In this document: one piece after another, positions 54,568 through 63,287 of the stretch
Layout of the letters: each line of letters opens with the position of its first letter
How positions within the stretch are numbered: position 1 is the stretch's first letter
DNA from: Pantoea trifolii
Lineage (GTDB): Bacteria > Pseudomonadota > Gammaproteobacteria > Enterobacterales > Enterobacteriaceae
Assembly (NCBI RefSeq): GCF_024506435.1
Contig: NZ_JANIET010000002.1
Location: 620,001 to 684,000 of the forward strand
DNA length: 64,000 nt
Reading direction: 5' to 3'
The notes under the pieces: model-generated
The model's input: only the letters and a program-made list of their open reading frames with translations
Told to the model about the DNA's origin: nothing
Databases searched by the model: none
Translations under genes and position numbers: made by a program

Positions 54568-55757
54568 AAAAGTCACCTCCTCAAACGCTGTGGCGCTGGA
54601 TCTGCGTGCGTATTTTGACGCTGGCCATCGTCACGGTTATTGCCGTCGCCGGGATTATGTTCCTGCGCTTTGCGCTGCAAAACCTGTGGATCATCCACCA
54701 TATGCCGCCGGACATGCGCCAGGAATTTCTGACGCTGCGCGCGCATCCGCAATCTAATCTGCCGCGCTTCCACGAGATCGTTGATGAACGCTGGGGTGTG
54801 CGCTACTCGGATCCTTCGGTCGGTGCCGCTGACTGGCTGATGGTGATCATCCTGATTTTCATCATTACGCCGTTTGTTGCTTTCACCGTTCTGCGCTACG
54901 CCCGTCCGCTGGCGCTGCAATTCAGCCACCTGAAAAAAACCGCTGATCGGGTATCCGAAGGGCAGTTTGGCTCATCCGCCACCATGGTAAAAAGCGCCCC
55001 GGCGGAGCTGCTGCACTTCGCGCACGACTTTAATCGCATGAGCCAGCAACTGGCGCTCTACGATCGTGAGCTGCGCGCCTCGCACGTGGCGCTGGCACAC
55101 GAACTACGCTCGCCGCTGACGGCCGCCATTGGTCGAATGCAAGGTCTGCTGGATGGTGTGTTTCAGCCTGAACCGCAGCAGCTGGAAATGGTCATGAAAC
55201 AGTTGCGTCACATGAGCCGACTCATTGATGAGCTCCACCTGCTGTCACTGGCCGACGCCGGACAACTCAAGCTGGATCTGCATGTGATCAATCCGGGAGA
55301 ACTGGCACGCGAGCGCGTGGCCTGGGTGCGACCGCAAGCCGAAGCCAGCGGCATGATCATCAGCGTGGTAGCAGACAGCACGCTCACCTGCCGCGCCGAT
55401 CCCTTCCGGTTGGGTCAGGTTTTTAGCGTGTTGATTGAAAACGCCTTGCGCTATGGCAAACCTGCGGGCCAGTTGCAGATTATCGCACGGGCGGTACCGG
55501 GAGGCTGCAGTATTGAATTCAGGGATGATGGCCCCGGCGTCACACCGGCGTTTCTGCCAGAGATGTTCGAACGCTTCACGCGCGGCGAATCCTCACGCGC
55601 GCGACACTCCGGCGGCAGCGGACTTGGCCTGTCGATCGCCCGTGCCATCTGCGTGGCGCACGGCGGCAGTATTAGCGCCAAACTCCCCAAAGAGGGTGGC
55701 CTTAGCCTGGCAATTTTTTTGCCTAACGTCAGTGCGGAGCCGTTGTCGCGCTCTTGA
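54564..55757 (+). CDS. Sensor histidine kinase (BaeS/AdeS-like)
   Basis: 397 residues. Membrane segments at about 14-36 and 92-115 enclose a short periplasmic domain of some 55 residues. A HAMP linker follows, the H-box is LAHELRSPLTAAIGRMQG near 180, the N-box VLIENALRYG, the G1 box FRDDGPGV and the G2 box GGSGLGLSIARAI. It phosphorylates the co-encoded OmpR-type regulator in response to an envelope or chemical cue. The small sensor domain resembles those of pump-controlling kinases. Confidence 0.93.
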   Translation: MKKSPPQTLWRWICVRILTLAIVTVIAVAGIMFLRFALQNLWIIHHMPPDMRQEFLTLRAHPQSNLPRFHEIVDERWGVRYSDPSVGAADWLMVIILIFIITPFVAFTVLRYARPLALQFSHLKKTADRVSEGQFGSSATMVKSAPAELLHFAHDFNRMSQQLALYDRELRASHVALAHELRSPLTAAIGRMQGLLDGVFQPEPQQLEMVMKQLRHMSRLIDELHLLSLADAGQLKLDLHVINPGELARERVAWVRPQAEASGMIISVVADSTLTCRADPFRLGQVFSVLIENALRYGKPAGQLQIIARAVPGGCSIEFRDDGPGVTPAFLPEMFERFTRGESSRARHSGGSGLGLSIARAICVAHGGSISAKLPKEGGLSLAIFLPNVSAEPLSRS

Positions 55758-55827
55758 CAGGATCTTGACTCGCCGTACAAAGAATCTCGACAGTAAGCCG
55801 TTTTAATGGCGCCAAATCCTTGTACGG
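55754..55827 (+). promoter_or_regulatory. Predicted internal promoter and inverted repeat before the RND adaptor
   Basis: TTGACA (55754-55759) and TACAAA (55776-55781) are 16 bases apart. An inverted repeat CCGTACAA (55773-55780) / TTGTACGG (55820-55827) overlaps the -10 and the leader. It could be an operator for pump control or a leader hairpin. Confidence 0.45.
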
Positions 55828-55836
55828 AGAGGCGCC

Positions 55837-56982
55837 ATGACAGACTCTTTCACCGGCCTGGTCAAACAGGCCGCCGATCATCTTATTGGTGCACAACGCC
55901 TGATCGCGTTGCTGCCATTGTTGCCCTGCATGGTGGTCATCGCCTTGTCGCTGACTGCCTGCGGGCCACGCGATCCCTTACCACCCGCGCCTCCAAGACC
56001 GGTAAAATTGATCACCGTGAAGCCTGCCACGCAAGGGCGGCAGGTGCAGATGACCGGTGATATTCATGCGCACGATGAAACATCGCTGGGTTTCAGGTTG
56101 GATGGGCGGATTCTGGCGCGATCTGCCGAAGTGGGCGACCACGTCAACGCGGGCCAGGTGCTGGCCACGTTAGAAAGCAGCACGACCCAAAACGCGTTAC
56201 AGAGTGCGATGGCTGACACCGACAGCGCACGGGCAACGGAACGCGTCGCGGCGCTGAATCTGCATCGCATGAAACAGTTGATGCCTTCCGGTGCGATTGC
56301 GCGGGCGCAGTTAGACAGCGCGCAATCCGATTGGCAATCCGCCGCTGCGCGTCTGCAGAGAAGCGAAGCCGCACTTAACAACGCGAAAGAAAATCTGCGC
56401 TGGACGCAGCTAACGGCCCCTTTCAGCGGTGTGATCACCGCCGTCAGCGCATCTGCCGGACAGGTAGTTAGCGCCGGTCAAACGGTGATGTCGCTGGCAA
56501 GCGGTACACAGCGAGATGTGGTGATGGATGTACCTTTCCCGGCGGCATTTTCCTCGCTCCCTGGCGACGCCTTTTATGTATCCCTGCTCGCTTCACCGGC
56601 GATTATCGCACAGGCGCATCTGCGCGATATCAGCCCGCAGGCTGATCCACAGACGCGCACCTGGCGGGTTCGATTAACGTTGGACGACCCGCCGCCAGCG
56701 ATGCTGCTGGGCGCAAGCGTCAGCGTTGCGCTGCCAGAAAGCGATCCGCGCACCTTCATCCTTCCTGCATCCGTTCTAACCCGCTTGGCAGGCAAACCGG
56801 CGGTGTTTGTGCTGGATGCGCAGCGCGGCAAGGTAGCGCGCCGCATAGTGGTGATTTCCCGCTTCACCGCCAGCGAAGTCTATATCGCGAGTGGTCTCAC
56901 GGCGGGCGAAAGCGTGGTCACGGCAGGCGTGAGCACATTGCGCGATGGCGAAGCGGTTTCGCTGGGAGATGAGCACCCATGA
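55837..56982 (+). CDS. RND efflux periplasmic adaptor lipoprotein (MFP/HlyD family)
   Basis: 381 residues. An unusually long leader (about 40 residues) ends in a lipobox LTAC, so the mature protein is probably lipid-anchored on the inner membrane. The lipoyl half-motifs are LGFRLDGRILARSAEVGDHVNAGQVLA and LTAPFSGVITAVSASAGQVV, separated by a ~75-residue helical hairpin; beta-barrel and membrane-proximal domains follow. It bridges the RND pump to an outer-membrane channel; no channel gene is in the window, so a TolC-type partner is assumed. GGAGAGG precedes the ATG. It overlaps the pump gene by four bases. Confidence 0.92.
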   Translation: MTDSFTGLVKQAADHLIGAQRLIALLPLLPCMVVIALSLTACGPRDPLPPAPPRPVKLITVKPATQGRQVQMTGDIHAHDETSLGFRLDGRILARSAEVGDHVNAGQVLATLESSTTQNALQSAMADTDSARATERVAALNLHRMKQLMPSGAIARAQLDSAQSDWQSAAARLQRSEAALNNAKENLRWTQLTAPFSGVITAVSASAGQVVSAGQTVMSLASGTQRDVVMDVPFPAAFSSLPGDAFYVSLLASPAIIAQAHLRDISPQADPQTRTWRVRLTLDDPPPAMLLGASVSVALPESDPRTFILPASVLTRLAGKPAVFVLDAQRGKVARRIVVISRFTASEVYIASGLTAGESVVTAGVSTLRDGEAVSLGDEHP

Positions 56983-59900
56983 GTGAACATTCAGCTCGCG
57001 CTAAATTCAACCTTTCCGCCTGGGCGCTAACTCATCAACAGCTGATGGCTTTTCTGATGCTGATGATCCTTGGCGCTGGCATGCTCAGCTATCAGGCGCT
57101 GCCGCGCAATGAAGATCCCGCCTTTACCATTAAAACCGCCGTGGTCTCCGCGCAGTGGCCCGGCGCCGATCTCAACGATACGGTGCAACTGCTGACTGAG
57201 CCGCTGGAGAAAAAGCTGCAGGAAGTGCCCTATCTGGATTACGTGCAGAGCGAAACGCATCCCGGCAAAACCGTTATCTTTGTGAATCTGCGCGATAGCA
57301 CGCCGCCCGCCAAAGTGCAGGACATCTGGTATCAGGTGCGCAAGAGAATGCAGGATGTCAGCAGCACGCTGCCTGCGGGCGTTGCGGGCCCGGCGGTCAA
57401 TGACGATTTTGATGATACCTTTGGCACGATTTACGGTTTTACCGCTGAAGGATTCAGTGCACGTGAATTGCGCGATCGCGTCGAATCGATTCGCGATCGG
57501 CTGATGAGCGTGCCGGATATCGGCAAAATTGCGTTGCTCGGTGTGCAGGAGGAGCAGATTGTTGCCAGCTTTTCACCGCGCAAACTCGCGGGTATGGGCC
57601 TGAGCCTGCAACAGATCACCGATGCCTTGCAGGCACAGAATGCCTTATCACCCGCCGGCGTCATTCGCACCGACAGCGATAACATCGCGCTGCGCGTCAG
57701 CGGTGCCTTCAACTCGGAACAAAGCCTGCGCGACGTGACGCTGCATCTCAACGATCGTTACATTCCCCTGACCGATATCGTCACGCTGTCGCGTGTGCCT
57801 GCCGAACCGCCAACGCCGCTTTATCGCGTCAACGGTAAGCCCGCGATTGGGCTGGCGATCTCCATGGCACCGACCGGCAATATGCTGGACTTTGGTAACG
57901 CGTTAACGGCTAAGATGTCGCAAATTGCCCGCCAATTGCCGCACGGCATTGAGGTTACAAAAGTGGCCGATCAGTCGCGGGTGGTCAGCAATGCGGTCAG
58001 TGGATTTGTGCGGGTGCTCGGTGAAGCTATCGTTATCGTGCTAGCCGTCTCTTTCGTGTCGCTTGGACTGCGCGCCGGTTTAGTGGTGGCAGCGGCAATT
58101 CCATTAGTGCTGGCGATGACGTTTACCGGCATGATGCTGGCGGGCATTGGGCTGCAACGTATTTCCCTTGGCGCGCTGATCATTGCGCTGGGCTTGTTGG
58201 TTGATGACGCGATGATCGCGGTGGAAACCATGGTCGCCCGACTGGAAGCCGGTGATTCCCGCTGGCGCGCCGCCACGGTGGCCTTTGAAACTACCGCATT
58301 TCCGATGCTCACCGGCACGCTGGTGATGATTGCCGGTTTCATTCCCGTCGGCTTCGCCGCATCCGGCGCGGGAGAATATTGCTACTCGCTGTTTGTAGTG
58401 GTACTGATCTCGCTGCTCAGTTCCTGGGTTGTCGCGGTGCTGTTCTCTCCGTTGACCGGCAGTTGGATCCTGTCATCGAGGCCAGTTAAATCGCACGCTA
58501 AACCCGGTTTATTGCTGCGTTTTTATCGCCATCTGATTTCACAGGTCCTGCGCCATCGAAGTTTCACGCTCGGTCTGGCGGGTGCTTCGTTGATGGTCGC
58601 CATCTGGGGCATGAGCCATATGCAGGGCGAGTTTTTCCCCGCCTCCGATCGCCCGGAGCTGCTGGTCAGCCTCACGCTGCCCGCGAACGCATCGCAGGCG
58701 CGCACGCTAAGTGTGGTGGAACAGCTCGAAGCGAAACTCAGCGGCAACGCGAATATTGACCACTTCACCTCCTACAGCGGCAGCGGCGCCGTGCGTTTTT
58801 ATCTGCCGATGGACGTGCTCAACGATGATGAAAACATTGCACAGTTGGTGGTGGTGGCCAAAAATCTGACGGCGAGAGATCGGCTCAAAGCCGAACTCGA
58901 CCGTCTGCTGGCAGGTGAATTCAGCGATGTGGTGACGCGCGTATCGCCGCTGGAACTGGGGCCACCGGTCGGTTGGCCGATACGCTATCGCATCAGCGGG
59001 CCGCATTACGATGTGGTGAAACAGTATGCAGAAAAGCTGGCCGGCATCCTCGGGCAATCACGCGCGACGCGCAGTGTAAACATGACGGCGGGCGAGCCGG
59101 AACGCGTCATCACTTTTGTGGTGAACCAGACTGCAGCCCGTGCGGCTGGCGTCTCTTCACAGGATATCGCGCAGCTGCTGAACCGCGTGTGGTCCGGTCA
59201 AAGCGTGACGACCGTGAGAGATCATAATCGGCTGGTTGATGTGGTGTTGCGCGCCGACGATGCTGACCGGCTGGATTTGAGTAGCCTCGCTGCGCTCAAA
59301 CTGACCACCGCAGCAGGCACAAAAATCGCCATCGGCCAGGTGGCGACGCTGCAGTGGGGATTGCAGGATCCGGTGATGTGGCGTCGACAGGGTTTTCCCT
59401 ATGTGGTGGTACAAACGGATGTAGCGGCAGGCATGCAGGCGGAAGCCACATCCGCGCAGCTCAGTACGGCTGTTCAGCAGCTGCGCGCCGGATTAGCGCC
59501 GGGTTACACGCTTGATGAAGAGGGCACGGTTGCCGAATCCGATAAAGGTAACGGTTCGGTGTTTGCCGTATTGCCGGTGACGTTGTTTGTCATGCTGATT
59601 CTGCTGATGGTGCAGCTGCAACGAATATCGCGCATGTTGCTGGCTTTGGCGATGGCGCCCTTTGGGCTTCCCGGCATTGTTCTGGCGATGCTGCCCAGCG
59701 GTACGCCGATGGGATTTGTCGCTCTGCTCGGGATGATTGCGTTAGCTGGCATGATCATCCGCAACGCGGTAATCCTGATCATGGAAGCCGATAGCAATCT
59801 GCGCGTTGGCATGTCACGCAACGATGCGTTAAGCAAAGCGGCAGAGCATCGTGCCCGCCCGATTATTCTCACCGCCTGCGCCGCGATTTTAGGCATGATT

Positions 59901-60044
59901 CCAATTTCTCATCAGGTATTTTGGGGGCCGATGGCCTACGCCATCATTGGTGGGTTGCTGGTGGGAACGCTGATGACGCTGACGGTGTTGCCCGCAGCGC
60001 TCAGTCTGGTGATGCAGCGTGAATCAGCGTCTTCAGCTAAATGA
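56979..60044 (+). CDS. RND-family efflux transporter permease
   Basis: 1021 residues with 12 predicted membrane segments and two large periplasmic loops. The proton-relay Asp pair lies in LGLLVDDAMIAVETMVARLEAG in the fourth segment (about residue 412). Repeated halves are seen at YQALPRNEDPAFTIKTAVV and IRNAVILIMEADSN. The opening resembles HAE1-like pumps working with one adaptor and an external channel. The substrate cannot be told; control by the adjacent two-component system is likely. Confidence 0.94.
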   Translation: MSEHSARAKFNLSAWALTHQQLMAFLMLMILGAGMLSYQALPRNEDPAFTIKTAVVSAQWPGADLNDTVQLLTEPLEKKLQEVPYLDYVQSETHPGKTVIFVNLRDSTPPAKVQDIWYQVRKRMQDVSSTLPAGVAGPAVNDDFDDTFGTIYGFTAEGFSARELRDRVESIRDRLMSVPDIGKIALLGVQEEQIVASFSPRKLAGMGLSLQQITDALQAQNALSPAGVIRTDSDNIALRVSGAFNSEQSLRDVTLHLNDRYIPLTDIVTLSRVPAEPPTPLYRVNGKPAIGLAISMAPTGNMLDFGNALTAKMSQIARQLPHGIEVTKVADQSRVVSNAVSGFVRVLGEAIVIVLAVSFVSLGLRAGLVVAAAIPLVLAMTFTGMMLAGIGLQRISLGALIIALGLLVDDAMIAVETMVARLEAGDSRWRAATVAFETTAFPMLTGTLVMIAGFIPVGFAASGAGEYCYSLFVVVLISLLSSWVVAVLFSPLTGSWILSSRPVKSHAKPGLLLRFYRHLISQVLRHRSFTLGLAGASLMVAIWGMSHMQGEFFPASDRPELLVSLTLPANASQARTLSVVEQLEAKLSGNANIDHFTSYSGSGAVRFYLPMDVLNDDENIAQLVVVAKNLTARDRLKAELDRLLAGEFSDVVTRVSPLELGPPVGWPIRYRISGPHYDVVKQYAEKLAGILGQSRATRSVNMTAGEPERVITFVVNQTAARAAGVSSQDIAQLLNRVWSGQSVTTVRDHNRLVDVVLRADDADRLDLSSLAALKLTTAAGTKIAIGQVATLQWGLQDPVMWRRQGFPYVVVQTDVAAGMQAEATSAQLSTAVQQLRAGLAPGYTLDEEGTVAESDKGNGSVFAVLPVTLFVMLILLMVQLQRISRMLLALAMAPFGLPGIVLAMLPSGTPMGFVALLGMIALAGMIIRNAVILIMEADSNLRVGMSRNDALSKAAEHRARPIILTACAAILGMIPISHQVFWGPMAYAIIGGLLVGTLMTLTVLPAALSLVMQRESASSAK

Positions 60045-60050
60045 CAAAGT

Positions 60051-60075
60051 GTTGGCTGGCATTACGCCAGCCAAC
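60051..60075. terminator. Perfect 10-bp hairpin between convergent genes
   Basis: GTTGGCTGGC (60051-60060), loop ATTAC, GCCAGCCAAC (60066-60075), lying between the convergent RND and P-type ATPase genes. There is no T-run on either side, so termination or 3' protection could both apply. Confidence 0.6.
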
Positions 60076-60080
60076 ATGAC

Positions 60081-62780
60081 TTAACGTGCCAGACGCCAGC
60101 CGCGTGTCAGGCGCTTCTCTATCTCCACCAGCACAAAGATCCCAACACTCACCGCCAGTGAAATCAGCCAGTATTTAAACGGCAGCGGCGCGGTGCCAAA
60201 CAGCGTGTTCATCAATGGTACATAGATAATCATCGCCTGCAGCGCGATAAGCACCACGGTGACCAGCCAGATTCCACGGTTTTTCAGCAAGCCGGCATCC
60301 AGCGAGAATCCGTTACTGTTGCGGCAGTTCAGCATGTAAACCCACTGCGCGGTGACCAGCATCTGCAGCAGCACGGTGCGGATGAACTCCGGCGTATAGC
60401 CGCGCGGCTGAAGCCAGGCTTCCAGCACGAAGGCGCTAATCGAAATCAGCAGGCCGACGAAAATCACGCGCCAGATGGCGTAACCATCCATCACCGGACT
60501 GCGTGCGTTACGCGGCGGTCGGCGCATGATGTTGCGCTCTGCCGGTTCGAATGCCAGACCAAATGACAGCGTCGCCGAGGTCGCCATGTTCATCCACAGA
60601 ATCTGCACCGGCGTTAGCGGCAGCAGGTTGCCCATCAGAATCGCAATGATGATCAGCAATCCCTGCGCGAGGTTGGTCGGCATGATAAACAGAATGGTTT
60701 TCTTCAGGTTATCGTAGACGCGTCGGCCCTCTTTCACCGCTGCCGCGATGGTGGCGAAGTTGTCATCGGCGAGGATCATATCCGCCGCCTCTTTGGTCAC
60801 TTCGGTGCCTTTGATGCCCATCGCGATACCGACATTAGCCTGCTTCAGTGCAGGCGCATCATTAACGCCATCACCGGTCATACCGACGATCTCACCGCTG
60901 CTCTCCAGCGCTTTCACCAGACGCAGCTTATGCTCGGGGCTGGTACGGGCAAAGATGTCGTACTCACGCGCCGCCACGCCCAACTCGGCATCATTCATGT
61001 GCTCCAGCTGATAGCCGGTAATCGCAGAATCGCTGTTACCGATGCCCAGCATCTGGCCAATCGCCATGGCGGTTTCCGGGTGATCGCCGGTAATCATCTT
61101 CACGCGAATCCCTGCCTGCTGACAGTCGCGAATCGCGGTGATGGCTTCCGGACGCGGCGGATCCATCATGCAAGCCAGGCCCAGCATCTTCATGCCGTTG
61201 CGTAAATCCTCATGATCGATGTGGTGCTGCGCTTCCGGCAGCCAGCGCCACGCGGCGGCAACGGTGCGCAACCCTTCGCTGGCGTAGGTGGTGATCGCCG
61301 CTTCCCAATACTCGCGATCAATCACTTCCGCATCGGTAGCACCCTGCTGCTGTTGACACAGCGACAGCAACACATCGGGCGCACCGGTCATCAGCAGGCA
61401 CGGTTTGCCATCAATCAGGCAGCTCACCGCCATGTATTTGTAGGCAGAATCAAACGGCAACTTGCTCAGAATCTGCACCTTGTCACTCTGAATGCCCGCC
61501 TTGGCCGCCAGCACTTTCAGCGCCCCTTCGGTTGGGCCACCAACAATGCCCCAGTTGCCGTTGGCATCCTGACGCAGCTGGCTTTCGTTACAGATATCCA
61601 CCACCTGCAAGAAGCCCTGCATCAGCGCATCGCTCTGCTGGCCGGCTTTAAGGGTGAACTCACCTTTGGGTTCATAACTGTTGCCACTGATGCGCCACTG
61701 GCTGTTTGCCAGCACCACCGCTTTCACCGTCATCTCGTTCATGGTCAGCGTGCCGGTTTTATCCGAGCAGATCACCGTCATGGCACCGAGCGTTTCTACG
61801 GTCGGCAACTTACGAATGATGGCGTGATTACGCGCCATCGACTGCACGCCGAGCGACAGAATGATCGAGATAATCGCCGGTAAACCTTCCGGCACCGCCG
61901 CCACCGCCAGGCTGATCACCGACAGCAGCAGCTCCGTCACCGCGATGTCGCGCAGCAGATAACCAAACACGAACAGCGCAATCATCATCAGCATAATGAT
62001 GGCGAAGATGGCTTTACCGAGCTTGTCGATCTGCACCAGCAGCGGGGTTTTCGCCTCCTCAATCGAGGAGATCATCGCATTGATGTGACCCAGCTCGGTG
62101 TCGCCGCCGGTGGCGATCACCACGCCCAGCGCGGTACCTGAACTGACGGTGGTGCCGGAATAGGCCAGATTCAGGCGATCGCCGAGCGCTTTTTCGCCCT
62201 CAAGCGCCACGGTGTTTTTTGACACCACCGTTGATTCGCCGGTCAGGATTGCCTCTTCGACGCGCAGGTTATGCACCTCGCACAGACGCAAATCCGCCGG
62301 GATCTTATCGCCAGGACGCAGCATCACCACATCGCCCACCACCAGATCCTGCGTGGCGACGGTGATCTGCTGGCCGTCGCGCAGCACCATGGCATCGCTC
62401 GACATCATGTTCTGGATGCTTTTAAGCGACTTTTCGGCGTTGCTCTCCTGAATGAAGCCGATCATCGCGTTGATCACCGCCACGCCGAGAATCACAAAGG
62501 TATCCACCCAGTGGCCCATTACCGCCGTGATCACCGCCGCAGCCAGCAGGATATAGATCAGCACATCTTTGAAATGCGCCAGAAAACGCATCAGCAGTGA
62601 TTTTTCCGCTTTCTGCGGCAGCACGTTCGGCCCGTTGGCGTCGAGTCGTTGCTGGGCATCGTTGGTGCTCAACCCCGCTGGTGAGCTGTTTATTGCGTTA
62701 AATACCGCAGCGTTATCCTGCTGATAATAGGGCCGCGCGGATGCCTCCGGACGTTTTGGCTGAATAGGAATAACAGTCAT
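60081..62780 (-). CDS. Type II P-type cation-transporting ATPase
   Basis: 899 residues, full length. The N-terminal cation ATPase domain is near 25-90, the actuator motif LTGESTVV near 185, and the fourth membrane segment holds VPEGLPAIISIILSLGVQ. Phosphorylation Asp lies in CSDKTGTLTMNEM (about 341), the hinge MTGDGVNDAPALKQA near 635, and the C-terminal cation ATPase domain ends with ten predicted membrane segments. Relatives include Ca2+ (PMR1/SERCA-like) and Na+/K+ exporters; the ion is not certain. Its leader region, 62781-63020, is AT-rich and carries a palindrome. Confidence 0.93.
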   Translation of the reverse strand: MTVIPIQPKRPEASARPYYQQDNAAVFNAINSSPAGLSTNDAQQRLDANGPNVLPQKAEKSLLMRFLAHFKDVLIYILLAAAVITAVMGHWVDTFVILGVAVINAMIGFIQESNAEKSLKSIQNMMSSDAMVLRDGQQITVATQDLVVGDVVMLRPGDKIPADLRLCEVHNLRVEEAILTGESTVVSKNTVALEGEKALGDRLNLAYSGTTVSSGTALGVVIATGGDTELGHINAMISSIEEAKTPLLVQIDKLGKAIFAIIMLMMIALFVFGYLLRDIAVTELLLSVISLAVAAVPEGLPAIISIILSLGVQSMARNHAIIRKLPTVETLGAMTVICSDKTGTLTMNEMTVKAVVLANSQWRISGNSYEPKGEFTLKAGQQSDALMQGFLQVVDICNESQLRQDANGNWGIVGGPTEGALKVLAAKAGIQSDKVQILSKLPFDSAYKYMAVSCLIDGKPCLLMTGAPDVLLSLCQQQQGATDAEVIDREYWEAAITTYASEGLRTVAAAWRWLPEAQHHIDHEDLRNGMKMLGLACMMDPPRPEAITAIRDCQQAGIRVKMITGDHPETAMAIGQMLGIGNSDSAITGYQLEHMNDAELGVAAREYDIFARTSPEHKLRLVKALESSGEIVGMTGDGVNDAPALKQANVGIAMGIKGTEVTKEAADMILADDNFATIAAAVKEGRRVYDNLKKTILFIMPTNLAQGLLIIIAILMGNLLPLTPVQILWMNMATSATLSFGLAFEPAERNIMRRPPRNARSPVMDGYAIWRVIFVGLLISISAFVLEAWLQPRGYTPEFIRTVLLQMLVTAQWVYMLNCRNSNGFSLDAGLLKNRGIWLVTVVLIALQAMIIYVPLMNTLFGTAPLPFKYWLISLAVSVGIFVLVEIEKRLTRGWRLAR

Positions 62781-62864
62781 AATTAACCCCGTGCTAATGA
62801 ATTGAAAATAAAAAAGCGTACGAAAATAAAAAACACATTTTAATTATATTTTCCCGAAGCATAC

Positions 62865-62876
62865 TGACCGTGGTCA
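62865..62876. promoter_or_regulatory. TGACCGTGGTCA palindrome upstream of the P-type ATPase gene
   Basis: A perfect 5-bp dyad with a 2-base centre in the AT-rich 240-base region between the ATPase gene and the 39-aa peptide gene. It may be an operator for either; no regulator is identified. Confidence 0.35.
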
Positions 62877-63020
62877 TGTTTTTATCGATTCAGAAATGTG
62901 ATGCTAATAGTGATAGCACTGATTTCGCAGCGTTATTATTTAAACGAAAATAGAAAGAGTGCGTAACGCATATTAATTTTAGTTTCATCACGGAATCTAT
63001 TATTCATAGGGAGAATTATT

Positions 63021-63140
63021 ATGAATAAAATACATAACCTGACAATACCGATGATTATTTCCTTTATTATCATTGCGGTATCCTCAGCTACCGCCATCGG
63101 CTTACTCTCTTACCATGTGGTTTCGCGCATGGTGGCATAA
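63021..63140 (+). CDS. Small membrane protein (39 aa)
   Basis: A short gene with an excellent ribosome site (GGGAGAA five bases before the ATG). The product starts NKIHNLTIP and has one long hydrophobic helix (MIISFIIIAVSSATAIGLLS) and a short tail YHVVSRMVA. It lies divergently 240 bases from the P-type ATPase gene and 147 bases before an RND adaptor gene. Small single-helix proteins are known partners of P-type ATPases and RND pumps (KdpF, AcrZ), so a role as a transporter subunit or modulator is possible; no homology is claimed. Confidence 0.65.
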   Translation: MNKIHNLTIPMIISFIIIAVSSATAIGLLSYHVVSRMVA

Positions 63141-63287
63141 TTGATTTCGCCATGCACAGCTAAATTAAACCAAGGTTAAACACACAAAATTCATTTCCTC
63201 TAATGGCCCTTATTTTGCTGAGGGTCATTATTCCCTCCTTCAGACAATGGCATATTCCCGCCCTTTCTCTCTTATTGAGGCTGGGGC

